Positions 30,359 to 40,033 of a stretch of 50,062 bases of DNA are shown here, piece after piece. The stretch is from Ramicandelaber brevisporus (taxonomy: Eukaryota > Kickxellomycota > Ramicandelaberales > Ramicandelaberaceae), in assembly GCA_025201865.1 (NCBI GenBank), contig MU602723.1, positions 22,283 through 72,344 of the forward strand, in the 5' to 3' direction. How positions within the stretch are numbered: position 1 is the first letter of the stretch; every line of letters starts with the position of its first letter. The position numbers were made by a program, and so were the translations under genes. The notes under the pieces were generated by a model, which saw nothing but the letters and a program-made list of their open reading frames with translations, did no database searches and was not told the DNA's origin.

Positions 30359-30868
30359 CTAGTTGCAGATGAAACGACAGCGACAACAGAAAATAAAGTT
30401 GGTATACACGATACTGAAGATGACAACCGCCAAGCAAAAAAAACAGAAACAGAAACAAAAACAAAAAACAAAAATCGCTCGAGTCAGTGAGGTGAAGTGA
30501 AGCGAAGTGGAGGGAAAAATTCTGACTAAAAAAAAAACAATTGACCCTTTTTAAACAGCTGCGGCGAGGAAAAGGTCGCTTACACTACTTCTCTCGCTCT
30601 TCATCTGGTGCTTGTCTTCTAGAGATTGTCCAATAGGCGTTTGCAAAAAGGCATTGTGGTGTCTCGAGGGTATGTTTTTCAAGTTCAGATCGCTTATTTT
30701 GCAGTCATCTCGCACGAGGAGCAGCCTGTATCAACAGCATTGACTTTGCAAGCACTCCGTGTAAAGAAACAACAAAACACAATATGATCATCCCGATTGT
30801 TGTTGATTACTGACATCCTTTCTTCATCACAATGATGCATTGATCTCATTACGCTTGCAGGATAGCAG
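30359..30868. promoter_or_regulatory. Divergent region between TMS1 and the GLTSCR1 gene, with a possible leader intron
   Basis: About 510 bases separate divergent starts. It contains A-rich tracts near 30435-30475 and 30528-30540. A GTATGT donor-like site at 30670 and an acceptor-like TTGCAG ending at 30860, with CTGAC as a possible branch site near 30813, would form a 191-bp intron in the 5' leader. No ATG lies in the would-be first exon, so the protein would not change. This is inference from sequence signals. Confidence 0.4.
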
Positions 30869-30870
30869 AT

Positions 30871-30906
<36 letters not shown>

Positions 30907-32722
30907 GCAGCAGCCTGGTGCATCACAACAGCAACAACAGCCTGGTGCATCACAACAACAACAAACATCGCAGTTCGGGCGACTGGTCACAGTGGGCGGC
31001 AAGTCATTTCGAATCGGCTCGCAGAATGGACAAATTGTGCTCAAAAGCGCAAATGGCGAAGACTTGACTTCTTTGCCACATGACCAGCGCATTGCCATTT
31101 TCGCAGCGGTGCGGACGGTACTAGCCAACATGCCTGCAAGCCAGCTCTCCAACGCAGTATCACCAGCTGCACCAGTGCCTGCATCAACCCCATCTGTTGC
31201 CACCTCGGCATATAGAATACCGGCAGCCGCATCAACGCCAACCAAATCTGCAGCACATGCAACGCCTTCTTCAGCATCATCAAACACAGCTTCATCAAAC
31301 ATAGCACCAGCTCATGCGACGCCTGTATCTAAATCAGGCGAGTCGAGTCTGTCGTTGCTCATGTCGATGGAGAAGGCAGCAAGGCGGCAAAGTGCCTCAA
31401 AACCAGCTATCAATAGGACATTGGCACCAGCACTAGCACCAGCAACACCAGCAACACCAGCAGCAGCAGCGCAAACAATGACCAGTCCAGCAGCCTTCTT
31501 TGGACGTCCAATTGCACCACGACCTGCACCAGTCGCAACTCCAGGCTCTGCTTCGAGCAATGGTGTGCCTCTGGCGACACCAACACAGCGACCACCAACC
31601 AACTTCAAGCGAGAAATAAACTCTGTCACAAAAGGCACAACAAGCACGACTCCAGCGCCAATTGCATCGCCTCCACCAAAAGTACGAACAAACACAGTTG
31701 AACCAAGACTTATACACCAGCCATACAACTTGCAAAAGATTAAGACGGAAGCACAACAACAGGCTGCTGAGCAACTTGCACATGCACGCGCATCAAATAA
31801 TAGACTGGCTCCAGTGAGGCTAGCTCCAGTAACACCGACTCTCGCGAAACCAGCTGAATCAGCAGCAGCAGCGGCAGCAGCAGCAGCGGCGGCGGCAATA
31901 GCAACAAATCGACCCTCTGTTCCCTTGCATACGGCAGCTTTGAATACACCCGGAGCAACTCTCAAGAGGAAACGAGGCAGGCCACGTAAAGATGGACAGA
32001 CATCTACACCAGCTGCAGCACCTGGCATTCATATTAAACATGAACCCAACGACAGCTCAGGGGATTCGTCAGATGACGACTCTGGTGATTCCGATACACC
32101 GCTGCGACCAGCTACAGCCACACTATCGGCATTGCGACATTCTCGACCATCAGCAGCGCCTGCAGTGCCTAAACCTATAGACAGAGCCAAACTGGGGCAG
32201 GCAAACATGTATGCTCTATCTGCACTGCAGCGAGATCATTTGCTGGTGACAAGCCCACAAACCACTCGACCATTCAGCTCTCTTGATGATGCATTTGCAA
32301 GATTATTACCCTATCACACTTTGACTGGTTATGAAACTGCAACTCAATCTACGACGACAATGACGACAGCAGCAGCGGCAGCTTCCCCCGTCTCCACCAA
32401 TTTAGGCACGCGCACTCCAATTGCCCATGCAAGGATTGGTAAACCAGGCTCGCCATGTGTCAAACCAACGATCGGTACTAGCCATGTGACGAACAATGGT
32501 TCTTTCGATGATACGGGAGTTCGGCGGCGAGCACAGCAATTCAGCACGCAATTTGAAGACTTGAAACGAAGGTTTAATACGGTATCGCGCAGATTAGATG
32601 AACCATGGAATTCAACAATAGGAGGGAAGATGTCTCATCAACTCATATTAAACTCGTCAAAAGATGGTGCTCAATACTCCAAAGATATCTTGGATACAGT
32701 GGGTGTATCCAAAAGTAGATGA
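30869..32722 (+). CDS. GLTSCR1-domain protein, BICRA-like SWI/SNF subunit
   Basis: The protein has 617 residues. It begins with Gln-rich repeats, followed by a conserved-looking block FGRLVTVGGKSFRIGSQNG (about 36-54). A long Ala/Pro/Thr-rich disordered region with an Ala run follows. An AT-hook KRKRGRPRKDG sits at about 365-375, before an acidic DSSGDSSDDDSGD segment. The C-terminal part has LSALQRDHLLV and FSSLDDAFARLLPYHTL (about 469-485), then QFSTQFEDLKRRFNTVSRR near the end. The PF.S..DA..RLLPYH motif is characteristic of the GLTSCR1 domain of BICRA/BICRAL, subunits of the non-canonical BAF remodeller with BRD9. Assignment to that complex is an inference from the domain. The start is the only ATG before the domain. 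Confidence 0.75.
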
Positions 32723-33718
32723 ATTAAATAGCAACTCCTTCCCTCCATTTTTTTTCTTATCGAACACTCTTTTCTGCCTTTGTAATCAACACTTATGAAA
32801 TGCTTTTTTGTTAACTACACAGGTGGGCCGGTCGTAAAATTCACCTTCGTTTATGTATAGCCGCTAGCACTTTACGTTTAATCACCCCCTTGCTTTTACG
32901 TCAAATACGGGCACTTTTGCTTCAGCTCAGTATCACAGACGGTGATCAAATGCGAACTGTACACAATGACCAACCTGTCGTTTGCATAACTCAGTGGCAC
33001 TGGATATGATAAGTTCAATCGGTCCAATCGGTTCAATCGGTTTAATCAGTCTGGAATGTACAGATATAGATAAGAGGACATGTGGAGGATGAATGAGTCC
33101 AGGAGGTGCCACGCGTCAGTATCATCACAAACACACAAACGCAAACTGCTCCGGACAACTTTTTACTAGGTGCTGTACCAAAATACAGCCATGTTTGCAA
33201 GAACTGCCACTACCTCGACTCGTTTTGGCTCGATTTGAATCAGCTCGCGATAGGATTGATCCAGTTGATGGCCGTGATGGCGAAGTCGCCTTGATACCTG
33301 CTTCTTTTTCGCTTGAGTGCATTTGGCAAAAGCCGTGCCACACTTCTGGCAGTGATTTCCCACCAAGCTTAACTATCCCTCACACACCTCCTGGACATTT
33401 ATTATGTCTGTCAACTTGCGGCCATTACTTCATTCGGCTTTGGTTCTGACTTTTACTACTTCTACTTCCACCCTTGCCTCTCCTCTCCACCATCCTCATT
33501 GTCTGCACCTCTATTGTTTGCTCTTTTTACTCGTTTCACGCGTTATCCACTTGCTTTTATTTATTCCTTGCCACGCTGCTATTGTTTGTTTGTCACTTGC
33601 ACACCTCTGCCTGTACCTCGCTTTCTGTCATATCAACAGCCGCCACCTTCCAGCATATCCTTCTTCAGCGCTTCTACTGCAACTGTCACCAGGTGAACAC
33701 GCTCTTTTACTCTGCACA
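32723..33718. other. Intergenic region and CT-rich leader of the kinase gene
   Basis: Nearly 1 kb lies between two same-strand genes. It contains the 3' end of the GLTSCR1 gene, a four-copy 9-bp repeat (33014-33049) and a T/C-rich stretch from about 33360. The kinase frame is open from an ATG at 33404, but codons to 33718 give only Leu/Ser/His-rich translation of CT-rich DNA, so I treat it as leader. A minus-strand frame at 33166-33366 has CxxC pairs but no start codon and is not accepted. Confidence 0.45.
33014..33049. repeat. 9-bp tandem repeat, unit TTCAATCGG, four copies
   Basis: Four consecutive 9-mers read TTCAATCGG, TCCAATCGG, TTCAATCGG and TTTAATCAG. Each has a CAAT or CCAAT-like core in the same phase. 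It lies about 670-700 bases upstream of the kinase start. Confidence 0.9.
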
Positions 33719-35464
33719 ATGCCTTTGCTTTCTTTGTTGAAGCGCCAGACGCTCGCTTACATGCCGTTTATTCTTATGCGCAAGTTGCAGAAACAACTCT
33801 CTTCTCGCTTCCAGCCTGCTGTGCCAAGTGTGCTTTGCTCAACTCTTTTGACCAGTCCAGGTACTGCCTTGTTTACTTCTTCTACTTTTATGGAGACTGA
33901 CTCGTTATCTCCAACTACAACCTCTGATAAGACTCTGTCAAGCCCTTCTCTTCTCTTTCGCAACTCCCTTTTCACCTCCATCGACATCGTCGCCACCAAG
34001 TTCGAGTCTGTATACGCGTCGTCTCACACTTTTGTCACTCTAAAGCCTGGTCTTTGTTCGACTCTCCAGTTTTTCCAGCGACGTGGTGTGCTCCCTAAGT
34101 TCAAGGCTCCTTCGAGTAACAAGGCTCAAGCAGTGAATATTGATGTGCCATCGTCTGTTCTTCGCAGCACCAACAGAGTCAGACATACAGCAACTGCTGC
34201 AGCTACAACTAGAGTTACAGCTACAGCCACAGCCACAGCTAGAGTTACAGCTACAGCCACAGCCACAGCTACAGCTACAGATACAGCCACAGCCACAGCT
34301 AGAGTTATAACTACCGTTACTACTACAACCACGGCTTCATGTCGTTTGAGTTCAGCCAATTCAAGTGACCGTGGACATGCTTCAACTCCTACAAGTGCCA
34401 CCGAGGCGTCTTCTACTGTGGCCACGGATGCTGTCGACGCCGGATTGGTGGCTCCTGCTGATGCTGTCGAGTCTATTCACACATGGTCTCCTGCTGAAGT
34501 TTTGGAGATGATTCCCTGGGAGGATGCACATTGTGTCGGTAAGATTTCACTTGTTCCCGAGGGCCATCTCCTGAGCAGATATGGCAAGTCATTAATCGTT
34601 GGTCAAGGCGGTAATGGTATCGTCTCCAAGCATAGTGTCAACGTTACGATTGATGATGCTGCTTTCCAATTTGACTTTGCCATCAAGAACTTTACGTTCT
34701 CAAACGGCGAGTCAGTTGACGAACGCCGCCAAATCGTACTCAGTGAGGTGGGGATCCAGCGCAGCTTGAGCCATCAAAATGTGGCTCGCATCTTTAGTGT
34801 TTTCGAAGAGGCATGCGACACGAGCGGCATTGGTGAATTATACTGCGTCATGGAGCTTGGTGAGATGGATTTGGCTGCCTATATCAACCGCCCTGAGTAC
34901 GACTGCAGTATGGCTCCAGTCATCTTCCTTCAGCTGCTCGACGCTATCCACTACCTTCACTGCAGCGAACATATTGGGCACTCTGACATCAAGCCAGGCA
35001 ATCTGCTCATAACCAGCGACAAAGTGCTCAAAGTTATTGATTTTGGCTGCGCGCTCAAGTGCCCGCCAAGTTCTGGTGTTCTGAACCCAATAGCACCGAT
35101 TGGATGTACCTTACAATATGCTCCGCCAGATATTCTGCCATTCAACTTTGATACAAAAGTTGATATCATGCGCATGGATATCTGGGCCGTTGCAATTGTG
35201 CTCCTCAATCTGGTTAAAGCGCAAGGGCTGTGGGATGAGCCATCGTTCGCCGATGAGGCATTTAGATTGTTTGCAAGCAACCCAGCCGCGTTCATCAAGA
35301 GCAAGCTGCCAAATGACAGTGTTTACGACGATGCTATTGATGTTCTCGTCAAGATGATGGCACTTGATCCTCTAGATCACATTTCTATCGTTGAAATATT
35401 CGAAACTCCGTTTGTTCTCGGCCTCATTGATCAATACTTCCACTTGCTGCCTACTGGTATATAA
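33719..35464 (+). CDS. Divergent fungal NPR1/HAL5-type protein kinase
   Basis: The protein has 581 residues from the ATG at 33719 (MPLLSLLKRQ). A longer form from 33404 would have 686. The first 250 residues are Ser/Thr-rich and contain a TATATAT-type repeat. The kinase domain covers about 280-570. It has RYGKSLIVGQGGNGIVSKH (glycine loop, with the YGK seen in NPR1/HAL kinases), FAIKNF, LSEVGIQRSLSHQNVARI, VMELGEMDLAAYI, a catalytic loop HSDIKPGN at 421-428 and IDFGCAL with DFG at 441-443. APPDIL sits where APE is expected (about 468). HRD is changed to HSD, though the catalytic Asp remains, so activity is possible but uncertain. NPR1/HAL kinases regulate nutrient permeases and ion transporters in yeast. 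The family call rests on short motifs. Confidence 0.75.
   Translation: MPLLSLLKRQTLAYMPFILMRKLQKQLSSRFQPAVPSVLCSTLLTSPGTALFTSSTFMETDSLSPTTTSDKTLSSPSLLFRNSLFTSIDIVATKFESVYASSHTFVTLKPGLCSTLQFFQRRGVLPKFKAPSSNKAQAVNIDVPSSVLRSTNRVRHTATAAATTRVTATATATARVTATATATATATDTATATARVITTVTTTTTASCRLSSANSSDRGHASTPTSATEASSTVATDAVDAGLVAPADAVESIHTWSPAEVLEMIPWEDAHCVGKISLVPEGHLLSRYGKSLIVGQGGNGIVSKHSVNVTIDDAAFQFDFAIKNFTFSNGESVDERRQIVLSEVGIQRSLSHQNVARIFSVFEEACDTSGIGELYCVMELGEMDLAAYINRPEYDCSMAPVIFLQLLDAIHYLHCSEHIGHSDIKPGNLLITSDKVLKVIDFGCALKCPPSSGVLNPIAPIGCTLQYAPPDILPFNFDTKVDIMRMDIWAVAIVLLNLVKAQGLWDEPSFADEAFRLFASNPAAFIKSKLPNDSVYDDAIDVLVKMMALDPLDHISIVEIFETPFVLGLIDQYFHLLPTGI
34211..34300. repeat. 30-bp coding minisatellite, three copies
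   Basis: The unit starts AGAGTTACAGCTACAGCC and is identical at 34211-34240 and 34241-34270. The copy at 34271-34300 is degenerate, and AGAGTTATAA begins a broken fourth. It encodes RVTATATATA-like residues in the kinase N-terminus. Confidence 0.9.
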
Positions 35465-35499
35465 TCATTTTTCGTTCGAGTGATTGCTTGATTGATTGA

Positions 35500-35969
35500 T
35501 TATTTTACTAAATTTACTTCTTTTTTTAGCTGGGCAAATCCGCCTGGGTCCGGCAAGGTTTCGCTGGAGTGAGTAAAACGCAAATTAAATCGAACCTTTT
35601 TTGTTAACGGATTTAATCTATTCTCTTGCTCAACTGACAGGATGATGTGGCAACGGAGACGAACGGGAGTGCGCTGCACCAACTTCTGTTTCCTGTGCAG
35701 CCACTGTAGCGCTGCCACATCGCCAAATCGCATCATGGCGAAGAAGTGCATGAATGAAGTTCTTTCTGCATACACAAAGAACGATGCAAACCACCACTCA
35801 GGTGGATAATGCTGCTCGAAAGCGTGGTGCTTTACAGGCTTTCTCCTGCCATCAGTGAGCATAGCAGTCTGAATACAATTAGTGTCTGTGGCAAACACAA
35901 ATGGATGTTTGAATGTTTGACAACAGTCGAAGTGGTGTATTCGGCCACTCTTTTCGAAACGGAGATACG
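35500..35969 (-). CDS. 3' end of an unidentified gene cut by the assembly gap
   Basis: A minus-strand frame is open from the stop at 35500-35502 to the edge of the N-gap, about 156 codons, with no ATG that looks like a start at its head. The translation is not low complexity. It is rich in aromatic and charged residues, such as HHFDCCQTFKHPFVFATDT, YPPEWWFASFFVYAERTSF and FGDVAALQWLHRKQKLVQRT. I recognise no family, although GDVAALQWLH resembles the helix of an ankyrin repeat. The rest of the gene would lie in the gap or beyond it. It would converge with the kinase gene, with only 35 bases between stops. Confidence 0.4.
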
Positions 35970-36539
35970 NNNNNNNNNNNNNNNNNNNNNNNNNNNNNNN
36001 NNNNNNNNNNNNNNNNNNNNNNNNNNNNNNNNNNNNNNNNNNNNNNNNNNNNNNNNNNNNNNNNNNNNNNNNNNNNNNNNNNNNNNNNNNNNNNNNNNNN
36101 NNNNNNNNNNNNNNNNNNNNNNNNNNNNNNNNNNNNNNNNNNNNNNNNNNNNNNNNNNNNNNNNNNNNNNNNNNNNNNNNNNNNNNNNNNNNNNNNNNNN
36201 NNNNNNNNNNNNNNNNNNNNNNNNNNNNNNNNNNNNNNNNNNNNNNNNNNNNNNNNNNNNNNNNNNNNNNNNNNNNNNNNNNNNNNNNNNNNNNNNNNNN
36301 NNNNNNNNNNNNNNNNNNNNNNNNNNNNNNNNNNNNNNNNNNNNNNNNNNNNNNNNNNNNNNNNNNNNNNNNNNNNNNNNNNNNNNNNNNNNNNNNNNNN
36401 NNNNNNNNNNNNNNNNNNNNNNNNNNNNNNNNNNNNNNNNNNNNNNNNNNNNNNNNNNNNNNNNNNNNNNNNNNNNNNNNNNNNNNNNNNNNNNNNNNNN
36501 NNNNNNNNNNNNNNNNNNNNNNNNNNNNNNNNNNNNNNN
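35970..36539. other. Assembly gap, 570 N
   Basis: All bases are N. The gap ends directly on a CT microsatellite, which probably broke the assembly. Confidence 1.

Positions 36540-36588
<49 letters not shown>
36540..36588. repeat. CT microsatellite at the gap edge
   Basis: About 24 TC/CT units in succession begin at the first base after the gap, so the true length is unknown. Confidence 0.95.
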
Positions 36589-36591
<3 letters not shown>

Positions 36592-37707
36592 ATCCTCTAA
36601 CCTTTGTCTTCCACTGTATCCGCTTTTGTCTCAAGATCCTCTCAAGTATCGCGTGTTCCCCCTGTCCCTGGTCTCTCTCTTCCTCTGCGTCTTTGTATCT
36701 GCGTCAATGTCCATCCGGGTTTTCCCAGCGGCATGTTCCATCTGTTTCCCTCCGTCTTGGTTCGTCCCCTCCTCCGTTGGCTTTCTCCCCCACCTCTCGC
36801 TTGCTGTCGTTGGTCGTCGTTGTCAAGTGAAGGTGGTTGCGTTGGCTTTCAGCACCTGTTCCCCCGTTGCTGTCGCCATGCTATGTTTTTTTTTCGGTTC
36901 GATTCTGTTCGGTTCGGCTCGGTCTTAATCCTATATCATATCTGCTTAGATATGAGACGGGTTGTAAAGGATGTGGGAAAGTATGCAGCGGTTCGGCGTC
37001 ATCCCTATATGTCCCTTTGGCGAGCTCTATCCTAGCTCGGAGGAACCCTGGTGCCAGGCGGTGATTTTAAAATATCACTGGTTCCGGGAGGATGAGCACA
37101 GTTTACATACTCTACTCTTTCCTTAATATTTTTTTTTTTACTTCTTTAAAAGAGCTTTTATATAATCAGGCTATATCATCGGTGGTGGGACTGCGTAACC
37201 CCATGTCAATAAACAAATAAATATCCCCGTGTGTGATGATCCACGCAAATGGAAGGTTTCGAGCGATGAGGGTACTCAATAAAGTATTTCTGTTGATTGT
37301 GTGTGTCCAATGTGTGCTCAATGTGCGTGTGCGTCCCTTTTTTGGTTGTTCTTTCGATGCTGTTTTTCACTTTGTTGTTGTTGCTGTGTGTGTGTGTGTG
37401 AGAGTGAGTGATCGCCTTCCATCTCTCCGTTATATTTTTTGTTGCTCGCTAACTATAGCAACGAACTACCAAACGACATTAACAATAACAGCAACAGCAA
37501 CAACAGAAGCAGAAGCAGAAGCAGCCCAGCCAGCCAGCCCAGCCCAGCCCAGCCTAGCTCTAGGTACAGCTACTTCAGCAGCATACATCTACTTGCTGTT
37601 TGAGCAGAAACAGCAGTGAGCCAGCCAGCCAGCCAGACAACAAGCAAGCGAACGAACGAGCGAGCGAGCGAGAAAGCTATAGATAAACGAACCAAACGGG
37701 AGCGACG
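36589..37707. other. Gene-free region with a candidate RNA and the repeat-rich Zds leader
   Basis: About 1.1 kb without a supportable protein gene. The left third is T/C-rich. The middle (36930-37139) folds well on paper and ends in an 11-T run. The right part (37380-37707) is the leader of the Zds gene. It holds GT repeats, GCA and CAG-like units, then CCAG and GCGA tetramer runs just upstream of the start. Confidence 0.5.
36930..37139 (+). ncRNA. Candidate structured non-coding RNA (unassigned)
   Basis: Several hairpins are packed together. They are CATATCT/AGATATG with a GCTT loop (36937-36954), GGATG/CATCC (36969-37004), CGAGCT/AGCTCG (37021-37039), and a three-way junction closed by GGAACC/GGTTCC (37042-37047 with 37080-37085). 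The junction encloses one hairpin of CCTG/CAGG type and one of GGTGAT/ATCACT type. A long-range helix AGTATG (36980-36985) with CATACT (37106-37111) would close much of it. It overlaps in part the GGATG stem only as nested or alternative pairing. An 11-T run at 37129-37139 could end RNA polymerase III transcription. GGGAAAGTATG and ACAGTTTACATACT faintly recall the P4 helix of RNase P/MRP RNA, but the rest does not match any RNA I know. No protein frame is convincing here. Confidence 0.35.
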
Positions 37708-38329
37708 ATGTCAACGACGACGGCCGGTTCACAGTATGGGCAGTCCTTCGAGCCTCTTGCTACTCCAGACTCCATTGTAGGAGAGGCACCGTACCTCCCA
37801 AAGCTCGATCTATCCGCTACTGTTGAGGATGACTTTGCACGAAGTCTCACTGCCTTCTCTACAACCTTTTCCTTGAGCACCTCAGACGACTTCCAACAAC
37901 AGAACCAGCAGCACCAGCAGAACCAGCACCTGGCTTTTACAACGGCTTCATCGCTGCCAACCTCCACACCTGCGTTTGTCTCAACGGCGGCACCGGTGAA
38001 TACTGGCCTATCTTCCAGTCCGACGGCTGGTATCAAGGCAATGGCAGGTGCGGAGCCAGCTCAAGGCAAAAATATTGCCGCAGATTCTCAGCATCAGCAA
38101 CAAACACAACAACCTCAGCAACCTCAGCAACCTCAGCAACCTCAACAACCTCAACAACAGGGGCAGCAACAACCTCAACAGCAAGAGTCAGGGACTGAAT
38201 GGCTATCTGAGCAGGTTGAAGCGGTAGGCACACTGAAGCATCGCGCCATCGCTTCGCAGTTTCCAGATGGCTGGCGCGATGTAGGCTATTCGAGTGATGG
38301 TAGTGGGACAGTTGAAAATACACCTGGTG

Positions 38330-38363
<34 letters not shown>

Positions 38364-39993
38364 GAATGCATATGCTGATTTGTGGGTTCCAGCTAGTCTG
38401 CATCCAGAACTTGCACCTAATGAATTTGCAGCATGGATTGATAAACACAAGGACACCATCTCAACTGCAAAGGGTGAGTTGAAGCGTAGAAAATCCATTT
38501 TATCTGGAAAACCATTGACTAGCAGTGATATTGAACAAACAGAGGGAAACAATGATAATAGTGGTGGTGGTGATAATGATGGAATGCTGGTGGCTACAAG
38601 AGATGGACCAGTTGTACGTAGCCAGTCTGTGTTGGCCATTACAGCACGTCGGCGCACAGGTGGAATGAGTTTGAAGGCAGACAGCACTGGATTGAGAAGA
38701 TTGTTTGATAGTGACCAATCAGGCACAGGTGCTAATAATACTAATATCAGTAATATAGACACAATGGATGATGAAACATTCTTTACCATCCAGCAAATAC
38801 AACGACCGACGCTAAAGCGCACTCAGCATACTGCCAAATGGAAACGAGATGAATCCAACACTGATGGCGCTGGCCCTCTATTTGGAAGAAGGCGTCTTAC
38901 CCCCTCTTATCGCAGAAGCTCCTCAATGCACGAGTCTACTGCTGACCAGAAACAGCCAGCGATTGCACAAACAGTCACTACGCCTGAGCCGCGTCCCCTG
39001 CCGCCACCACCTCCTCATGCACTCGCATCTGCTCAGCAGTCACCGAATGTGATGCAGCCAGTGGCTGGCAGAACGCATATGGATGGCGGCATGGCGTCAA
39101 TGTCAACGTCAACGTCAACGTCAACGTCAGCATCTCCAGCTCCATTCCAGCCACCTGTTGTAGCTCCGCCTATCAGAGTAGGTTCTGCCCCGCCAACCAC
39201 CACTGCTACAGCAACCACCTCTGCGGCCAGCAGCACAGTCTCACTCTCGCCATCTAACAGCATCAGCGGATCATCATCTCAGAAGAAGTCAGCTTGGTCT
39301 TGGATATTCAGTGGACTCGGAAATCAACAGCAACAACAGCAGCAACAGCATGGAGAAGCATCGATTGACCTTTCAGTCCCACACAACCCAACTGCAGTGC
39401 CAAGTTCAGATCACTTGGAAACACCTGATTCGCCAGTTTCATTCAGTTCAGTTGATTCTGGGACAAGTGAGCAGCAGCAGTCATCGCCAGGCAGCGGATC
39501 AACTCGTGGTTCAAAGAAGCTGACTTCGTTCCTGTTCCCAAGCAAATCCAAGAAGCTTTCCAAGGATCAAGCTCAAAATGGATCCAGCAATGGAGTTGGT
39601 CGAGTTTCCCCAGAACCTGAGCCAGTTCCATCTTCATCTCCCGAGAAACTCGCAACTACTTCTGCACCACTTCCATCCAATGAACACAATCAGACTGCAA
39701 GTACAGACAGTGCTATTTCACGCCAGTCAACCACCAGTTCCACTGAGGAGACACAGGCCGATGTTGATGGACAAGGCAACATGATTCTTGCTGCGCCGTT
39801 TGTCCAACCACGTCCTCCACCAACTGTTCAGATGGCTTCGTATCGACTTCCAATGCACATTGAGCGTGCAATCTACCGCCTCTCTCACATTAAGTTGGCC
39901 AATCCACGCCGTCCATTGGTTGAGCAGGTGTTGATTTCCAATTTAATGTTCTGGTATCTATCAATAATTAGACCTCCGCAGAATGGTGGTCAA

Positions 39994-40033
<40 letters not shown>

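Noticed and set aside
31312-32028. 238-codon minus-strand frame, Ala/Gly/Val-rich
   Set aside because: Antisense to the repeat-rich GLTSCR1-domain gene. Its hydrophobic character comes from reading CAG/GCA-type repeats backwards.
33166-33366. Minus-strand frame with CQKCGTAFAKC, like a zinc ribbon
   Set aside because: It begins at a TTG with an in-frame stop just upstream and no ATG, and no convincing splice acceptor leads into it. It could be a relic, but the evidence is too thin.
33404-33718. 105-residue hydrophobic N-terminal extension of the kinase
   Set aside because: It is a translation of T/C-rich leader DNA with many Leu, Ser and His and no domain. The ATG at 33719 has A at -3. An alternative start cannot be fully excluded.
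35809-36830. Long open frames spanning the N-gap
   Set aside because: Their length comes from the 570 Ns being read as open. The flanks are low complexity (SLSLSL) on one side.
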